Assembly (NCBI RefSeq): GCF_002078875.1
Contig: NC_034413.1
Location: 67,700,802-67,764,801, forward strand
Length of the DNA: 64,000 nt
Direction: 5' to 3'
DNA from: Numida meleagris
Taxonomy: Eukaryota; Chordata; Aves; Galliformes; Numididae
How positions within the stretch are numbered: the first letter of the stretch is position 1; every line of letters starts with the position of its first letter. Made by a program: the position numbers and the translations under genes. The notes beneath the pieces were generated by a model that worked only from the letters and a program-made list of their open reading frames with translations, was not told the origin of the DNA and did not search any database. Positions 37,931 to 52,105 of the stretch are shown one piece after another.

Positions 37931-40248
37931 CCTACAGTGTGTCTGAACAAAACTAAGCTTCATCTATAGAAAGATTCCAGTACTGTGGGCACCACACCCA
38001 CACCTACTGATGTGGTCCAAGTTTTTTCTTTAGAGGCACCTAATTAAGAAACCCTGACTCATTTACATGGATACGTTTGATCTAAATTACACTCTAAACC
38101 ACACCAAATTAGGAGCATCTGTGAATGCGAAGTGTTTGTTCCCAGTGCCTGGTAGAATAGGGCCAGTTCTGGACGGCACATGTTCAAGTGACGAAAAATA
38201 TTTCAGATGTAACATACTTCTGAGACCCACTTTTCCACTAATAATTCATAATGAGTTAAACCGGTATCTCTGCTCAAACAATTATTTCAGGCTGGGGAAA
38301 AAAAAAGAAAAAAAAAAAGTCATTTTACTTTTAAAGGGAAGGGGGAAAATGAAATAAAAAGGAAGTGGGTAAAAACGTTGTTCAGTGGTTGTCCTGATAA
38401 AGGGCCTTCACACAACCATTAGCAGCATTTGAAGCTGTGTATATCCGATATACATTCCTCCTGAAGCCTAAGCTAAAGAAAAGTCTCTATGAATGATTAA
38501 TTGTTGCTCACAAATAATGTCTTCTGACATGATGTACTTTCTTCGGTTGCAATCCTTCTGTGCCATCTTTCCTGGAGTTCACAAGAAGGTGTCATCCTGG
38601 TGAGGCGGTACCACACATGCTGGTTAATATGAGCAGTCCAAGACAGCACACCAGATCTGAGAGAGGTGCTTGCGTTTGCATTGCTGTGTAGACTAGCTAT
38701 GCTTTTTTGTATTGTAGTTGGCCACTCCATCCAAAACCACATCCTACAGCAATATAGGAACTTTTATCCTGCTTTCTCTCCGGGAAAGAATGAGCAGAGC
38801 AGGCTGCAGAAGCAACTGGTTGCTGCTTGCAGTCTAAACTGACTCAAGAAATAGCCTTTATCTTGCTCTAATTTAAGCCATAGGAGCAGCCCAAGCACTG
38901 GGGAGTGCAAATCTGAATTCCACGCTGTTTGCAATTCCCAGTCCGCGAGCGCAATTTGGCACAACTGTCGGATTGGGCCCATGGTGTTTGGCAGCCACCT
39001 TTTATTCTTCCCTTCTTTTATGCTTTATGAATAGTCTAGGTTACATAATACCAGTGACAATTTGTTTATGGCAAGCATTAGAGTCACTGTTTTATGATTA
39101 CATTCAAACTTGAAGCCACATTTTGACATCTAAGGATCATCTTGCATTCTCATATATTATATACAATGAAGGTTTGTGTTCCAGTAAGGGAGGGTAGGAA
39201 CTTTATAAATAACGACTCCTTTTGTCTGAAGAGATTTTAATATATTTGTCTGATCTACTGTTTTTGCAGTAGCTAGAATATAATTTGAATATATTAATAT
39301 TTTCAGCAACTGTGCTCAGGGAGCCCACTTAATAACTTATGCATGGATATATAGATACACTTCAGACAGAGGTAATGTTTTTAGCCCTTATGTTGGTAAT
39401 ACTTAGACACACACAATGAAAGAGCCTGTTCTTTCCTCCTCTTTGTTGTGGGTATGCATTGTGATGGTATGGAGCCAGTGTTCTTTCTGTTGTCTACACA
39501 GCCTGGATTCAATAAGCAGTTATATATGCATATTATGACAATGTGGTCAAGGAAACCAGATTTTTTCACTATACCTTCATGTGTCTGTACAGTATAAAAT
39601 CTGGTATTTATTTTTCTTGTCCTCATTCAATATGTTAACTAAATCATAATTTGATACAGGTTATGTTCACTTTATAATTAAAATTATAGATTTAGATGAA
39701 AATACAGCAAGATGTTGCTGAATGGAAAATATTTATCTTTCTGTACATTATGCATTATGGTGCAATGTAAAATCAGAAATCTGTGGAGTGGCTAACTCCA
39801 GCCAAACTTATGACTACCTGCCTCCTCCCCTGGTCCACAAGATGCCACTAGTCACTTCTTCTAAGCCAGGGCCTCCACACCAATCTCAGCCCCATCATTA
39901 GATGACATTGCCACATCCTCTCCAGAGCTCTACTGTGGCCTTCTGAAATGTTTCTGCACTGCATTCCTGTCACCATCACACAGCAGGAGGGGAGAAAGGA
40001 GAAGAGAACTGGGGCAGACCCCAATGGAGGTTCTGCATGGGGCAGGAGTGGGGCTGAGAAACTTAGGAGGAAAGAATGGACGAGGGGAGTACCTCACAGA
40101 AATGCTTCATTATGTTTGTTGACACAGAAAGGTGGAGAGAGAAACAGGGATGGACCAAGTGGCCAGGAGAATTTTGTGTTCTTCCCTTTCAAATAAACAC
40201 AAATAATATCGTTATTATACATGATCTCACTTGGACTCCCTAGGCATG

Positions 40249-40615
40249 TGTAGTGGAAATGCTAAGTCACGGCCTGAACCAGTGATTGAGCACCTGGTGG
40301 GAAGGTTGGGCCAACCCAGGTGCAATGTACTGAGTGACTGGAAGGGGTGGAGCCAGGATCCACCCCTTCCCAGACCTCATTTAAGGGTTGGCAGTGGAGG
40401 TGAGGGTATCTTTTGCTGGAGATCCCTGCCTACCTGAGGCCTTCCACAGGTAAGCAGCTCTTTTCCTTCATTTCTGCATTTGCAGCTGCTGCATTTGGGT
40501 TCCTTCTCATTTGCAGTAGACAAAGACTTTGCTACCCCCACTATTATTGTGGTACTTTCCATCCCATTATGACATTACCGCAGGCAAGGGACCCAACCTA
40601 GTCCATCCTCAACTG
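40249..40615 (+). mobile_element. Hairpin-rich element, possible solo LTR relic
   Basis: This GC-richer block stands out from AT-rich surroundings. It contains an inverted repeat GCACCTGG (40290-40297) with CCAGGTGC (40316-40323), an inner GGTTGG/CCAACC pair, and a perfect 12-base inverted repeat GGAAGGGGTGGA (40340-40351) with TCCACCCCTTCC (40359-40370). A TATA-like CATTTAAGGG follows near 40378, then a donor-like CAGGTAAGCAG at 40447. The order of hairpins, TATA-like box and pyrimidine-rich 3' part resembles an avian LTR. I could not find a target duplication or define the ends, so this is uncertain. No retroviral coding sequence is present. Confidence 0.4.
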
Positions 40616-43600
40616 TGAGCTTCATATATTTTTGTAAGCTATGTACTCATATTTCCAATTACTGAAGATTAGTGTTTTCTTACTTTTGCCGCATTCTCAT
40701 GGGATCTACTCCTAGAATTAGGTAAAGCAAAGCACATAACATCATTTTAAATTCCACCAAACTGTCTTCGAGTAGCTGGAACTGAGTACAGCTTTTAGAT
40801 TTGTCATCCAAACCATTGCACTCCAAACAATCAGTATTTTTGGCAACTTAACAGGCTTTCCAAAAAATGTTGTGACCGTGTGCTGTCTATTAAACTCATA
40901 ATATATCTGCTAATATGGCATCAAATATCTTTTGCCTTCGTGAAAGGGTGCTTTTGAGTCATTTTAGTCACTTAAGATATGACTGAGAGACTTGATGTGG
41001 ACACGACTTTCTGAATGAAGTCTACCAAGAGTGATGACTTTGCTATGATACAGACATCAACACTGTACCTCTGGTTTCTTCTGAGTCCTTCGAAGTCTGT
41101 CAAATATGGTCTTGGTTATGAGTACTAAGTGAGCTGTATGTACCCTCACCAGCTTTTCTAACTTTTGACTTTGGGCAGGGCCAGACAGAAGCAGATAATT
41201 GCAAATCTGACCATTTGAAGTGAACAGTGTTTTCTGTAAGAGCTTCAAAGATAAAAGAAAAACAATTGAGAGACACAGAGCTGTCTACACAGAGAACTAT
41301 AGACTTTACTAAAGTGTGTTAGGTAGGTAGTTCAACAGTCATCCGCAAATAGTACGCATGTGAAAGAATGTTTTCCTTTAAAAAGGAACAAATAAGGAAA
41401 GCAAAAGCCAGTTTAAATCTAAGATATATCACAGAATTTACAGTACTACAAAGGGTGCATCTTAAGGAGAAACAATATATGGAAAATCCTGCACTCCAGG
41501 CAGTTCGTGCATTTAGTGCAATGGACTATACACGTCCACTCACCTTAGCCTGATGTTTATTTTTTGTGCACAAGACAGACAAAGTGTAAGTAGAAAAGAC
41601 AATGCTGACATAGTAAATTTGTTGCTCAAGGGCAAGTAAAATGTAAATAAGTTTGAAGAAATCAAAGACTCATGGCACATACTCACTAGTGCATTTAAGA
41701 GATATATTCATCCTACTCGTGTTCAATATCAGTGCTGAAACAATCGTGATGCTGGGAGGCATGTTAAAGCATCTTTCAAATCTGATACAAATGTAGTGCA
41801 TATATGTTGCAGTTGTAGCTTGTGGAGAGCTCAGAACTGAGCATGAACGAGTAGGAATCCTGGTTGAGGTCAGATCCCATATAAAATCATCTCTATTGGG
41901 CAAACCGCTGGGTCAGGAAGACTTTATTTCAAAGAACAAGATGGTGATAGTGTGTAAAAAGAGCAGGCTTTAGATTAAGGACAACAAATAGGCCAGTATT
42001 CAGAGGACTCCGCAGATCTAAAAGGACAGGAAACAAAACAATTTATGAAGTAATTGCATATTTAAGACCTCACAGAAAAGGAAACTATCAGTGAAAGTTT
42101 GTTCCCTGACTTTTGTGGAATTCTTTGCCACATTCTCCAGTTTCAACACCAAAAATACTGGTTGTCTCACGAAACAGAATAATTTGTTCCTGACACTAGA
42201 CAAAAACAATGTGCTGTGAGCAAAACACAATGAAGTTTTGCACAAGAAGCTCTGGACTCATCAGAAACGATGAATTTCTGAGCAGGTTGTCTAAAGTTTA
42301 GCATCTCCATTCAGAATTCCAGGCAGTTGTCGCTTTGGAGTTTTAAGTCAGAAAGTAAACCTGTCACACCCAGGGCTGAGCTTGTACTGTCAGCTGGATT
42401 ACCGTAGCATAAAAGTACTATAATTGAAGGCTGCAAGAGGTTACAGATTGAACACAGTCACGGCAAAAACTCCACTCGGTAAAAGTAGATATCATCCTAA
42501 CTGAGAAAAGTTAGTATTATACAGGGTGGATTTCGGATTCCGTTCTACTCCTGGTCTCTGGGAGTTTGGCAGTGACTTTCATAGGAATCAGAATTTCACT
42601 CGCTGTTGAGAGAGATGCAGCAAAGGGTGTGATTAAGTGAGTGAAGTTAAAATAACTCTTAACTAGAGGCTTCCAAAACAAATTTTCTGAGCACTGACTT
42701 CTGTGTAACTCAGTGTTTTCCTACTGTAGCAACACAAACAGCTCTGCTGGGGAACAAGGCTTATAAAGTTGTGCTAGTAGAGTACAGCTAGGGTTTGCAG
42801 GCACCCTTCCACCTGAGCTGCTCTAGAAAGAAGGGTAGAGATTACTGGAAGAAGAGCATGGTGCTGGCTGGCAGAGGCACTAAATTTACTGGGAGGAGAA
42901 AATATACTATAACATTAACTCTCATCATCCTTTTGTTTTTCTTGCCATTAAATGCAATTTATGTACTTCTGTGAACAAGGCTCCATAGGGTTTCCTTTGT
43001 GTTTTCCACTGCTTTGGGTGTGTTGTAGAAAGGCAGCCTCTTCTACTAACTCACAAAAATGCCTAGGTTACCAGCAGAACTGGTGGCTCTGCTTTGTTTT
43101 GGCAGCATATTTTTTTTTATTTGTCCACTACTGAGCATGGTATGTCAAAGCCTTGGTGTCCCCGTCAGAAAAAATGCTGCTAGAAACATTAATCCAACTT
43201 TATTAAGAGACTTTAGCTTTATGGAGGAATATCAAATATTATTAAGACAAAGACAAGAGGATAATAAGGAAATGTTTTTTTTCCCTCACTGACCTAGTTT
43301 CTAACCCCACTTTAAAATCTTGCATTGGTTTTAATTATGCTTAATCTAAAGCTGAGCTCAAAAGTCTAGCAGGCTTAAGGACTGCTTTTTAGTGAATTTT
43401 CTCGCCTGTCAGCGTTCCTCAGGCTTCCTTTGCTACAGTTAGAAGTTTATTTCCAGCCCAACGCAAAGTTGACAGAGCTCTCGATCCATGGAGAGCATCC
43501 AGCGTGATCACTGCACAAGGCATGAGTTCAAACATTACCTTGCTCGGCTCAGGCTTGTGCGCAGCGTTCTTCACAGAACAATCACAGCCCTCTTCTCATC

Positions 43601-43779
43601 AGCGATAGCCAGAGGCAGTAATAAGGGTGAAGGATATCTATCATGAAAAGTCCAGCGTCAATGTGTTCCCCCAATTTATTTACTGACCTTCAATGCAACA
43701 GGCATACTCCTGACCCTCATGAGATGAAGCCTAAGGGGAAATGGCACTGAGCACCAATTCCATATCCTGTTGTTCTGTG

Positions 43780-44120
43780 GTCTAAATTAAGTGCTAATTA
43801 ATTACCACTGGCATCTTTGGCATTGCCTGTCAAATTGGATTTAGGATATCCTTTCACTGTTTAAACAAATAGCCCTACATCTAAAGCTAAAATCCCAAGT
43901 GCTAGCATTTTCTTTTGCTTTAAAATTTTTATTTAAACAGTCGGCAAGCATCTCCATGGGTTTTGCAGGTAGAATTCAAATAAAAGAAACAGGAATTGAT
44001 ATTGTCAATTTTGATTAATAGTCCTTCATTAATAAACATCCTGTTATTCAGTTTCCACCTGCAGTTGCTGATGTTGCCTGGAATCAATTAACTCATATAA
44101 TTTGATTTATTTTACAAAGA
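43780..44120. promoter_or_regulatory. Conserved-looking intronic block
   Basis: A repeat-free stretch with many TAAT, TGATTAAT and CACCTG words, for example 'gtgctaattaattaccactg' near 43791, 'ttttgattaatagtccttca' near 44008, 'ttccacctgcagttgctgat' near 44053 and 'ggaatcaattaactcat' near 44080. It has the texture of a conserved homeodomain/bHLH-bound element. This is appearance only. Confidence 0.28.
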
Positions 44121-46380
44121 CATTTTTGGATGTGCTGTGCTGATGATAAAGGTTCTATATTTAAATTCTTGATTTAAGGAAGATTGTTACTAACTGCTTC
44201 TTATTTTTAACGTTAGAAGGAAATGCAGCTTAAGATATTCTTAAATTTAAAAAGAAAAAAGCTATTTAAAAAGTTAAAGCTTTATTCATGTCAGGCTATC
44301 ATCTGTTGCCTTCTGAGCTACAAAGGACACAAAAGCATACAGATCTAGGACCTCTGACAGGTTGGGCTTTACAATAAGCTGGTTGTTCTGCAGAAAATAA
44401 TCAGAATTTAAAACAAAACAAAATTACAGAAGTTAGTTACATCACCAGCCAAAAACACAGTAAAGGAGTCTATGCATTATATCTCCATCTGAACATACAT
44501 TATGCTCTGTAGTCTCACACTGCCTTTATCTCTTTACTGTCCAAACACCTCTAAGTGCATCAGCATCTGCCCAACATCTGCCACAGGTGGTTTTGTTCTC
44601 TCCCCTTCTTTCCCTGGGGTTAAGACTCATGCTTGCAGTGGCGGTGTGGCTTTAGAGAGGAGCTTGCTGTAGCTTGAGATATATATGCTGCTATATGGGT
44701 CTTAGAGAGGACAAAAATGAATGCCTTGTGAGCAGAGCTGCAGCAAGAGGAGCCTGAAATGCTCCTTATGGAAGTTCATGGCCTCCAGCTGACTCGTGGG
44801 AAGTGGCTGTCCCCAAACAGCAAGCAGCAGGCTTGACAGCGACTTGTACTGTGATAGCATAGGCTAGCCAGATCTCCTCCTCCTTGTCTTGTAAGCATTA
44901 GTCAGAACAAGCTTACATTCAGTCAAAAAAATGTTAAAAACCAAGACAAACTGAGAGGGCAGTGTGCCCTCAGTAATTGGAGGACTTAACAGGTCACCCA
45001 GCTGGGTCAGTTTGGAAAGGGAGACCTGGAACATTCGCATACGAAGGAAGATTGTGTGCAACGATGTTGCTCATAAAAGTAAAAAATGATTTATTTGATA
45101 CATGATGATTTGGAGGAGCAGGACCCAAGTCTCTGCCCAAGCCAGGAGCTGGGATAGGACGCCCAGAGACGTTTAGCTTTATGGCATAAGAACTACTACC
45201 CTCCCACAAGCTTGTTTCCTAGAGCAGATCTGAGTTATGGCCCTTGGAGGAAAAGGCAGGCACCTCATTGAGGCATGAACTTCAGCATGTGGCATAGTCC
45301 TAAGATCATGAGATGGTAGAATCCCTGGCATGAGGCTGTGTGGTTTCAGGCCCACTTTGACACAAGGCAGGTTTCAAGCCAACCTCTTCATGAGTCCACA
45401 ACTCAGTGTGGAAGCCATGAGGAAAAAAAAGGGGAACTATTCCAAAGCATGTTATGGAACTAGGAACCTATGTTCTGCCTGTGTCCCTTTAGACAAATAT
45501 GCTTTTTGATCTCGGTCACCTGGAAAATGAAGGCTTTCTCCACAAGACAGGATCTCTGTGGGGTGTGGGCAGAGGGAAGAGCACACGTGCTCCCCAGAAA
45601 GGACATCATACAGGTAGCAAAGTTCACCCGACGGTGAAAAACTTTAAGCTGTTCTCTCATTAAACAAGGGTAAGCCAGAATAAATGCTTTTCTTCATCTT
45701 TTCAGAGTTTATTCAGCCAGCTGTGAAGTGATCTTCGGAGTTAGCTTATTTCTTATTTTCATTTTGGGCTGGACTCCAAGGCAGTCTGTCCAGGGCAGAG
45801 CTCATGCTGTAAGACAAGCAGGGGATCCCCTGAGGAAGCCTGTCCTCCACTGGGTCCCTGTCAGCTGTCCAGATCCTATATTTAGCCAGTCACTGGTCAG
45901 CTCTAAAGTTTAGTCTGCAGAAGAAGGCTGCATCAAGGGCTCATTCTTTTGCCCCAGTGCAACCAAGGAGAAGGGATTTTTCCCAAAGAAGCGTAATATG
46001 AACCCACAACTGCAGAGTACAGGAAGCCTATGGAGTTTCTGTAGGCCAGAAGCTGTTGAGGCTATTTTCAGTGAAAGAAAGCTCTTAAGTGTGTCTGAAT
46101 CATTTTTGACCACTTTCATAACATATCATACACTGACCTGGTTTCTCTATTACCAGACTTAGCTATTGTTTCAAATTTAACCTGTGGATGAAACAGTACC
46201 TGGGCATTTTGCACTGGCAGAAGAAAGTAGCTTAAAACTCTATTAGTCCACTGTGATCTCTGCATTGTGTACATCTGTTGCAGAAGAAATCTCATGTAAA
46301 GGGCAGACATTGCAGTGTTTTAGAACTCTGCAATAAGCACAAACCTCAAGTTATAGCTACACACACAAAGCCTCTCCCTT

Positions 46381-46396
46381 CCCCCCCCCCCCCCCC
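46381..46396. repeat. Poly-C run (16 C)
   Basis: Sixteen consecutive C following CTCCCTT. Its complement is a 16-G run that could form a G-quadruplex-like structure. Confidence 0.95.
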
Positions 46397-49300
46397 AACA
46401 GCATGTAACAAGCTATACTGATTTCACAAACAACAAGCTAGGGATTCAACTGATAATGTTTGCTTTTTCTTAGCTTCATCAGCTGGTGAATACCACTATA
46501 ATACAACTGATCAAATCATCCATAAAGCCAGGACATAAATAATAATGAGGTTTAGTTTGCATTCATAAAATATCAAGAATCCCAATTTATGGCTAAATTT
46601 TAATTTTGTCTACGTTGCAGTGCAATGAATTGAACAGTTTACATAAGTAGAGCTTATGGCATCAGAGGCTCACTTACTCACCAATTATTTCAGTGAGTCT
46701 CTCAAGATGGGTGAAGCACGGGCCACGTGCTCTTCCTCCATGGTGGGTGTATTTTGCTGTCTGTCCTAAGCTGGCAACAGTGTTCCCTTGGGACGTGGAT
46801 ATCTCTGCAAGGATTGGTTATAGAAGGAGACCTATTGTTGCTTGCATTTTAGGATGACTGTCAGTGTCAAATTCAGTAGCTCAGTTGTCTTTTTAATACC
46901 AAAATACCACTTAAGTTCTGAATTAAGAACAATCAATATAGCTGAACTGATCTAAGTTTACATAAGAAAATGGTGTTGAAGTAATACTCTATCTCAGAAA
47001 AGTATGTAACAGGACATGCATGGAAGGGAAGTACACTCAGAAGAAACCTGGTCGTTTATCTGTGCATCATTTTGTACTCACGCTTCCTTTTTAACACTGA
47101 AAAACCCATCTGCCTAAGCCCAGACAAAATGTGCTTATACACACACAGGCATTATCACTTAGTAGGATGGTATGTTTTATTATCAGGTTATTTTCCAGTA
47201 CATTTGGCACAGTTAAGGTAAGTATATTAACTTTACTTCCAAATAAAGGAAACAAAGTTGTACTGAATGCCTCAGCCATTTTCAGTGAGTTAAGAACTGA
47301 CAGGAGGTCCAAGTAATCAACCCTGTCTACTGTGCCGAGCTTTCCCCAGGGACATCTCTTCTGATCATACAAAGCATCTGACTGGCATGGATATAGAATC
47401 GCTTTCAATAAAGATTTTATTTCAAGGTTGGATGATTTCTCCCAAAATGTCTTGTCACTGATGCAAAGTATGTAATACCTGTTACTTTTTAAAACCTGTG
47501 AGCCAGCTTTAGAGATGGAGAGGAGCATAAAATAGGGAGTTGAGTGTTTTTGCTCATAAAAAGTCAGATTTTAACATGTTCAAATTGATCATGGGCTCTT
47601 CAATATCAAAAATCAGAAAACTACTCCATGAAATCTTACCCATCATGGTGTGGTGATAAGGTCTGTTAAGAAAGTGATATTTGAGGTGAGTAAACTTGGT
47701 TGACAAGGCAGCTGAGGCATCCTCAGGCCAGAGCTCTGAAGAGAGAACCTCATATTTGCGTATCTCTGACTACATATAGGAAACCAGTATTGGGTCATTT
47801 GAGGATAATTATTGGTAAGACAAATCAAAGGAATGTGCAGACTTTGAGGCAAAACATAGGAATTTGCAGATAAAACCATTGGGCTAGTTGTTGCTAGCAC
47901 AGTTCAGCAAAGACAAAAGACCCACAGAAATGGGCAGTCCAGTCCTAATGCTGTAGTTGTTATACCAAGAGAATGGATGTCACAAATATGTGTTTCTTCC
48001 TTTCTGGGGAGTGTTCCTTACAACCATGTATCTTTAATCTTTCTTGGCCTCTGTTTAGATCTTGATTTTGATCTCTCATGGCAGTGACTTCACTAGTTAA
48101 AGTACTGTGCAGAATGCTGGTGGACCAGGTACTTAAAAGAAAACCTACTTTTATCCCTTAGTCATCTGCTGGCTTCTGAGAATTTCATTTCCTACACCTG
48201 TCATTCTGGTCCGTAGCATTTATCAGATGACTCTACAGATACTCAAAATTAGGGATCACCCTCACTTTGTAACACGTTGGCTTTAGTCATAGACAATATT
48301 TCTAGTTTATGGAAGTGCAGCAGGATCTTTGATCCTATGGAAAATTTACCCTTAAATGTAATTTAGAACAGTAAAGGAGTAGTAAGTTGGAGGGGACCAT
48401 TCCCATCTCAGCAAAGGGGCAGCTCTACTCCCAAACACTCCTCAGCTTACGTTAAGACGGCTCCTTTCCAAATGGGATTTTCCTCCCTAAAGACACTGAC
48501 TTATCTATTTATGTGCAGTAAGAACATTAGAATGGTGAGGAATCAGTCACTACTGAAATGCTTTCCCCTCCTCAGTCATTTATACAGCGCAGAAATGGAT
48601 GAAGAACATTTCCTAACACCTAGCTTGTTTGAAGTAATAATCCAGTGTGCTTTCCGAATGTCAAAATTAATAATGATTTTATTTAGGGAGTTTGAAAAGT
48701 GTAGGTTTAATGAAACTAGAAAGCCAAACTCACCATACAATGACCCTCTCAGCTGTAGGGTTGCCCTGCTCTCAGTCACACGCTTTCCAGCTCACAGTTG
48801 CCTTGGCAACAGCCAAAGCATAAATTCTAAATATTCTTCCTTATATATCTGCCATTGACACTAGAGTCCTCCTATCAGATGCTTCTGCTGTTTCAATACA
48901 TCATTAATTTCATTACTGTTAATAATGAGATCTGTACTTTCTGCTTCCTGGCTTGTAATGTTGAAGGACCAACACAGTTCTTGATGTTAGGAATTCAGCT
49001 TACTTATATGGGGGGGAAAAGTCTTGCACATGATAATGCCCTGCAATTTCTTGATGTGGTTCTGATATCTGTAGCACTGGATTATAGATTGTTTCTAAAA
49101 TAATCTTAAATTGATGGATCATTGCTCCTTTCATTTGGGCTTGACAGGACATAGCACTGTCATTTCCTTTCACTTTTTATGTTTCAAACAGAGTCTCACT
49201 CTCTCTGCTCTTTTTTTTTTTTTGTGTGTGCCAAAATGGGAATTCTTGCCCATTTTTTTTTAAGGTTTTTCTTAACAACTGAATTTCACTTACCAGCTAC

Positions 49301-49979
49301 AGTAACTGTTTTAATTGTGTATTTGTTTTTGTTTTGCTTTGATTTTTTTTTCTGCTGTGGACAGATGAAAAAACAGCAGTTATGGAATTTAATTGGTAAA
49401 TATTTGTAATTTAAAATGGCGAAAGATCCCGAAGTCATATGTATTTTCTTCAGGCTGGATTAAATTCCTTCCATCTTTCCCTCCAGTATCTGTATTTTGC
49501 CACAAATCATTTAACTACTCAAATTTTCCTGAAAAGTGTTCCTGTTTGCTTGGCTTATATATTTTTTTTGTTATTATGATCAAAAGAAGTGCAATTGCAA
49601 GAAGAGACAGAAAACATCAAGAATTTTCAAGAGGTTTTACCTGTACAATAATTTTTTTATCTAACTTTAGTTTTAGAGGTCCCATATATATGTGGGTGCT
49701 TTCATGGTTCATATCAATGCACCAAACCAGATAGCAGGTTCCTCTGCATTGCCAACACACACTACAAACATCAAGGTTCATGCCATATGCTCACTTCATG
49801 AGAACTAAGTGATTGCAGACCATGGCTGGCAGCACCTTTGGTCAAACAGGACTTAGCATGCAGGAAGGCATCTCCAAAGAAAGCAAAGGGAATTATTCTG
49901 CTTCATAAAGATGGCAAATGAGGGCACAGGGATTGGCCATCCATCTTCTATTTTCTGTGTTCGCATCAAAAACAACATC

Positions 49980-50034
49980 TCGATGGCTGAATTTGATGAT
50001 CTTGAAGGTCTTTTCTAACATAATTCTGATTCAG
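49980..50034 (+). mobile_element. CR1 LINE 3' tail fragment
   Basis: The text 'tttgatgatcttgaaggtct', followed by 'tttctaacataattctgatt', corresponds to the avian CR1 3' end (GATGATCTTGAAGGTCTTTTCCAACC..GATTCT). Only about 55 bases are clear. Confidence 0.7.
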
Positions 50035-52105
50035 TGTTCTTGCTCTGAATTTTACAGAACGAGGACATCAGATCCCTCCTCTTCTTTCACTTCATCAAGC
50101 CCTTTATCCCTGACTACCATTCTTTTCCCTGATTCTGCTCATCTATGGTCCACAGTCTCCTGCTCCCTGCAAAGTGTTTGTCATCCATCATCAATGCCAC
50201 CTCACTACAAAGCCATGGCTAGTACTGAATTAATCCCTAATATTATCAAATATACAGCTTCTCAGTATGAGTTTTTTCCCCGGTGAACCCCCCCCCATTT
50301 TTTTCCATGTTTGTGTCATCTGAAAATACTTTAAGTTTTCCAACATCTAGCGTGTAATAAGTTCAACAGAAACAATTTCTTCTCAGAGGGACAACTCAAG
50401 CTCCTTGTAAGTCCTTCTGCATAAGTAGCATTCATGAAAATGTTTTCACTTGTTACAAACTTTTTAAATTGTGATAAATATGTGTGACGTCCATCAGAAA
50501 CCCACGCAGTCGTTTGGCAACAAAACTACTAACTTCTGAGACTTTTTGGACTCCTAAGTGATGATATGTTAATCTTACCACAGAGGAAACATAATTATTT
50601 TTTAATTTATAATAAAGATGCTATATTTTAAGAAACTAATAATTAAGCCAATCTGATTAGTGCCATATGGAGAGTGTTTTGCGCAATGGACACCACAGTT
50701 AAAAGCATGAGGCAGAACTAAGTGATGTTTTCTATTTAAATATGGAAAAATCCACGAGCATCAATGTTCAAGGAATGTGGTAAATGACAAGATTGGCAGA
50801 AATCCACAAGAAGACACTTTTTGCTATGCAATGCTCCCACTAATGTGAAAAAAAAAAAACCTTAAGTACCTGAACCCATGCCTCGTGAAGTTTCTTGCAC
50901 TTACAGTTTAGCTTGCTGTAAATTCAGCAATAGGTAGAGCAAAACAGAGATAGCTGTGATGATTTTTAAATTGCTGTCTGGATTTTAAACAGGTAAATGA
51001 GTGAGAAATAAGAAGAGAGGAGTATAAGTAGAACTTGGCTTCAGAAGCACGCTTAGAATATTTAAGTTAAAACAGGTTAGGGAAGCATTTGTAAATTCAA
51101 ACATTTATGCATTAAAGTTACATTTAGTTCATGTTCCTTGTAAAGCTATGTGATTTATTTGTAATATATGTATATTCACTTACTAGTCTTTCCAGCCTAG
51201 GATATTTTAGGTATTCTGGAGGGTGAAAGGAAATGGATTTTTACTTAGTTCACTCTCACCGCTGCAGAGATTTATGCAAAACTGCCTACCTAAACTCCGT
51301 CCATTAAACCTATATTGTTCTTAGTCCAGGCTTCTCAATCCTTAATGTCATTTCCACAAGAACATTAAGTCTTAATACAGACAAAAGATCAACTTTTAAT
51401 AATAATGGTTCCCCTCTCATAATTTGTGGGTAATAAAGATATCAAAGGTTATAATCCTTACCATTATTTTCTAAGTCATCCCATTAAGGTATGTGGTCTT
51501 GGGTGTCTCTTAAGAAATTTCGTGTCAGGATAAGGCATGCAAAATTCTTTTTAGTTATATAAATTTCACAATCCATTTCTGAGCATACTAACTTTATTGG
51601 ATTTAAATTAGCTGAAGGAATGTGTTTCATATGAGCTTTATATTAAGGGCCCTTTTATGTTTTCCAAGCTCTTTCAGTGCAGGAGACCATGCTACAAGAA
51701 GCAGGGAGCCTTCTCCCTGAAGCCACCAAAACTGTTACCATTAACATTGCTTGATTATCTTAACATAAAGGGCAACCTTTATTTTCAGTATCTAAATGTA
51801 CAAGCCCAGAAGTTATTCCCTTACAGCATGCACCTGAAATAATTGTCATTCACCAGAGAGCGGCAGAAAATCCTGCCCTGATATAAGTGAATCCTAAGTT
51901 GGTCTTTAGCTCTCCATTCCACACACATCTTGTGGCTAAATCACCTTTCATTACTTGTCAGATTGGCAGAAGTTGTCACTTCTCTCCCTCTTTTCTTCCT
52001 TTTCAGTAACTCAACCAAATAAACATCCCCACTAGGAGAGTCAGCAAAAAAGGAAAGTGCCTCTGTATACTTTGAATGCAACAGCGACTCCTTTGACATC
52101 CCTGT

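Noticed and set aside
47091..47528. Open frame of 145 aa on the minus strand
   Set aside because: No domain, no splice sites in phase, located inside the ARHGAP15 intron; consistent with chance in AT-rich DNA.
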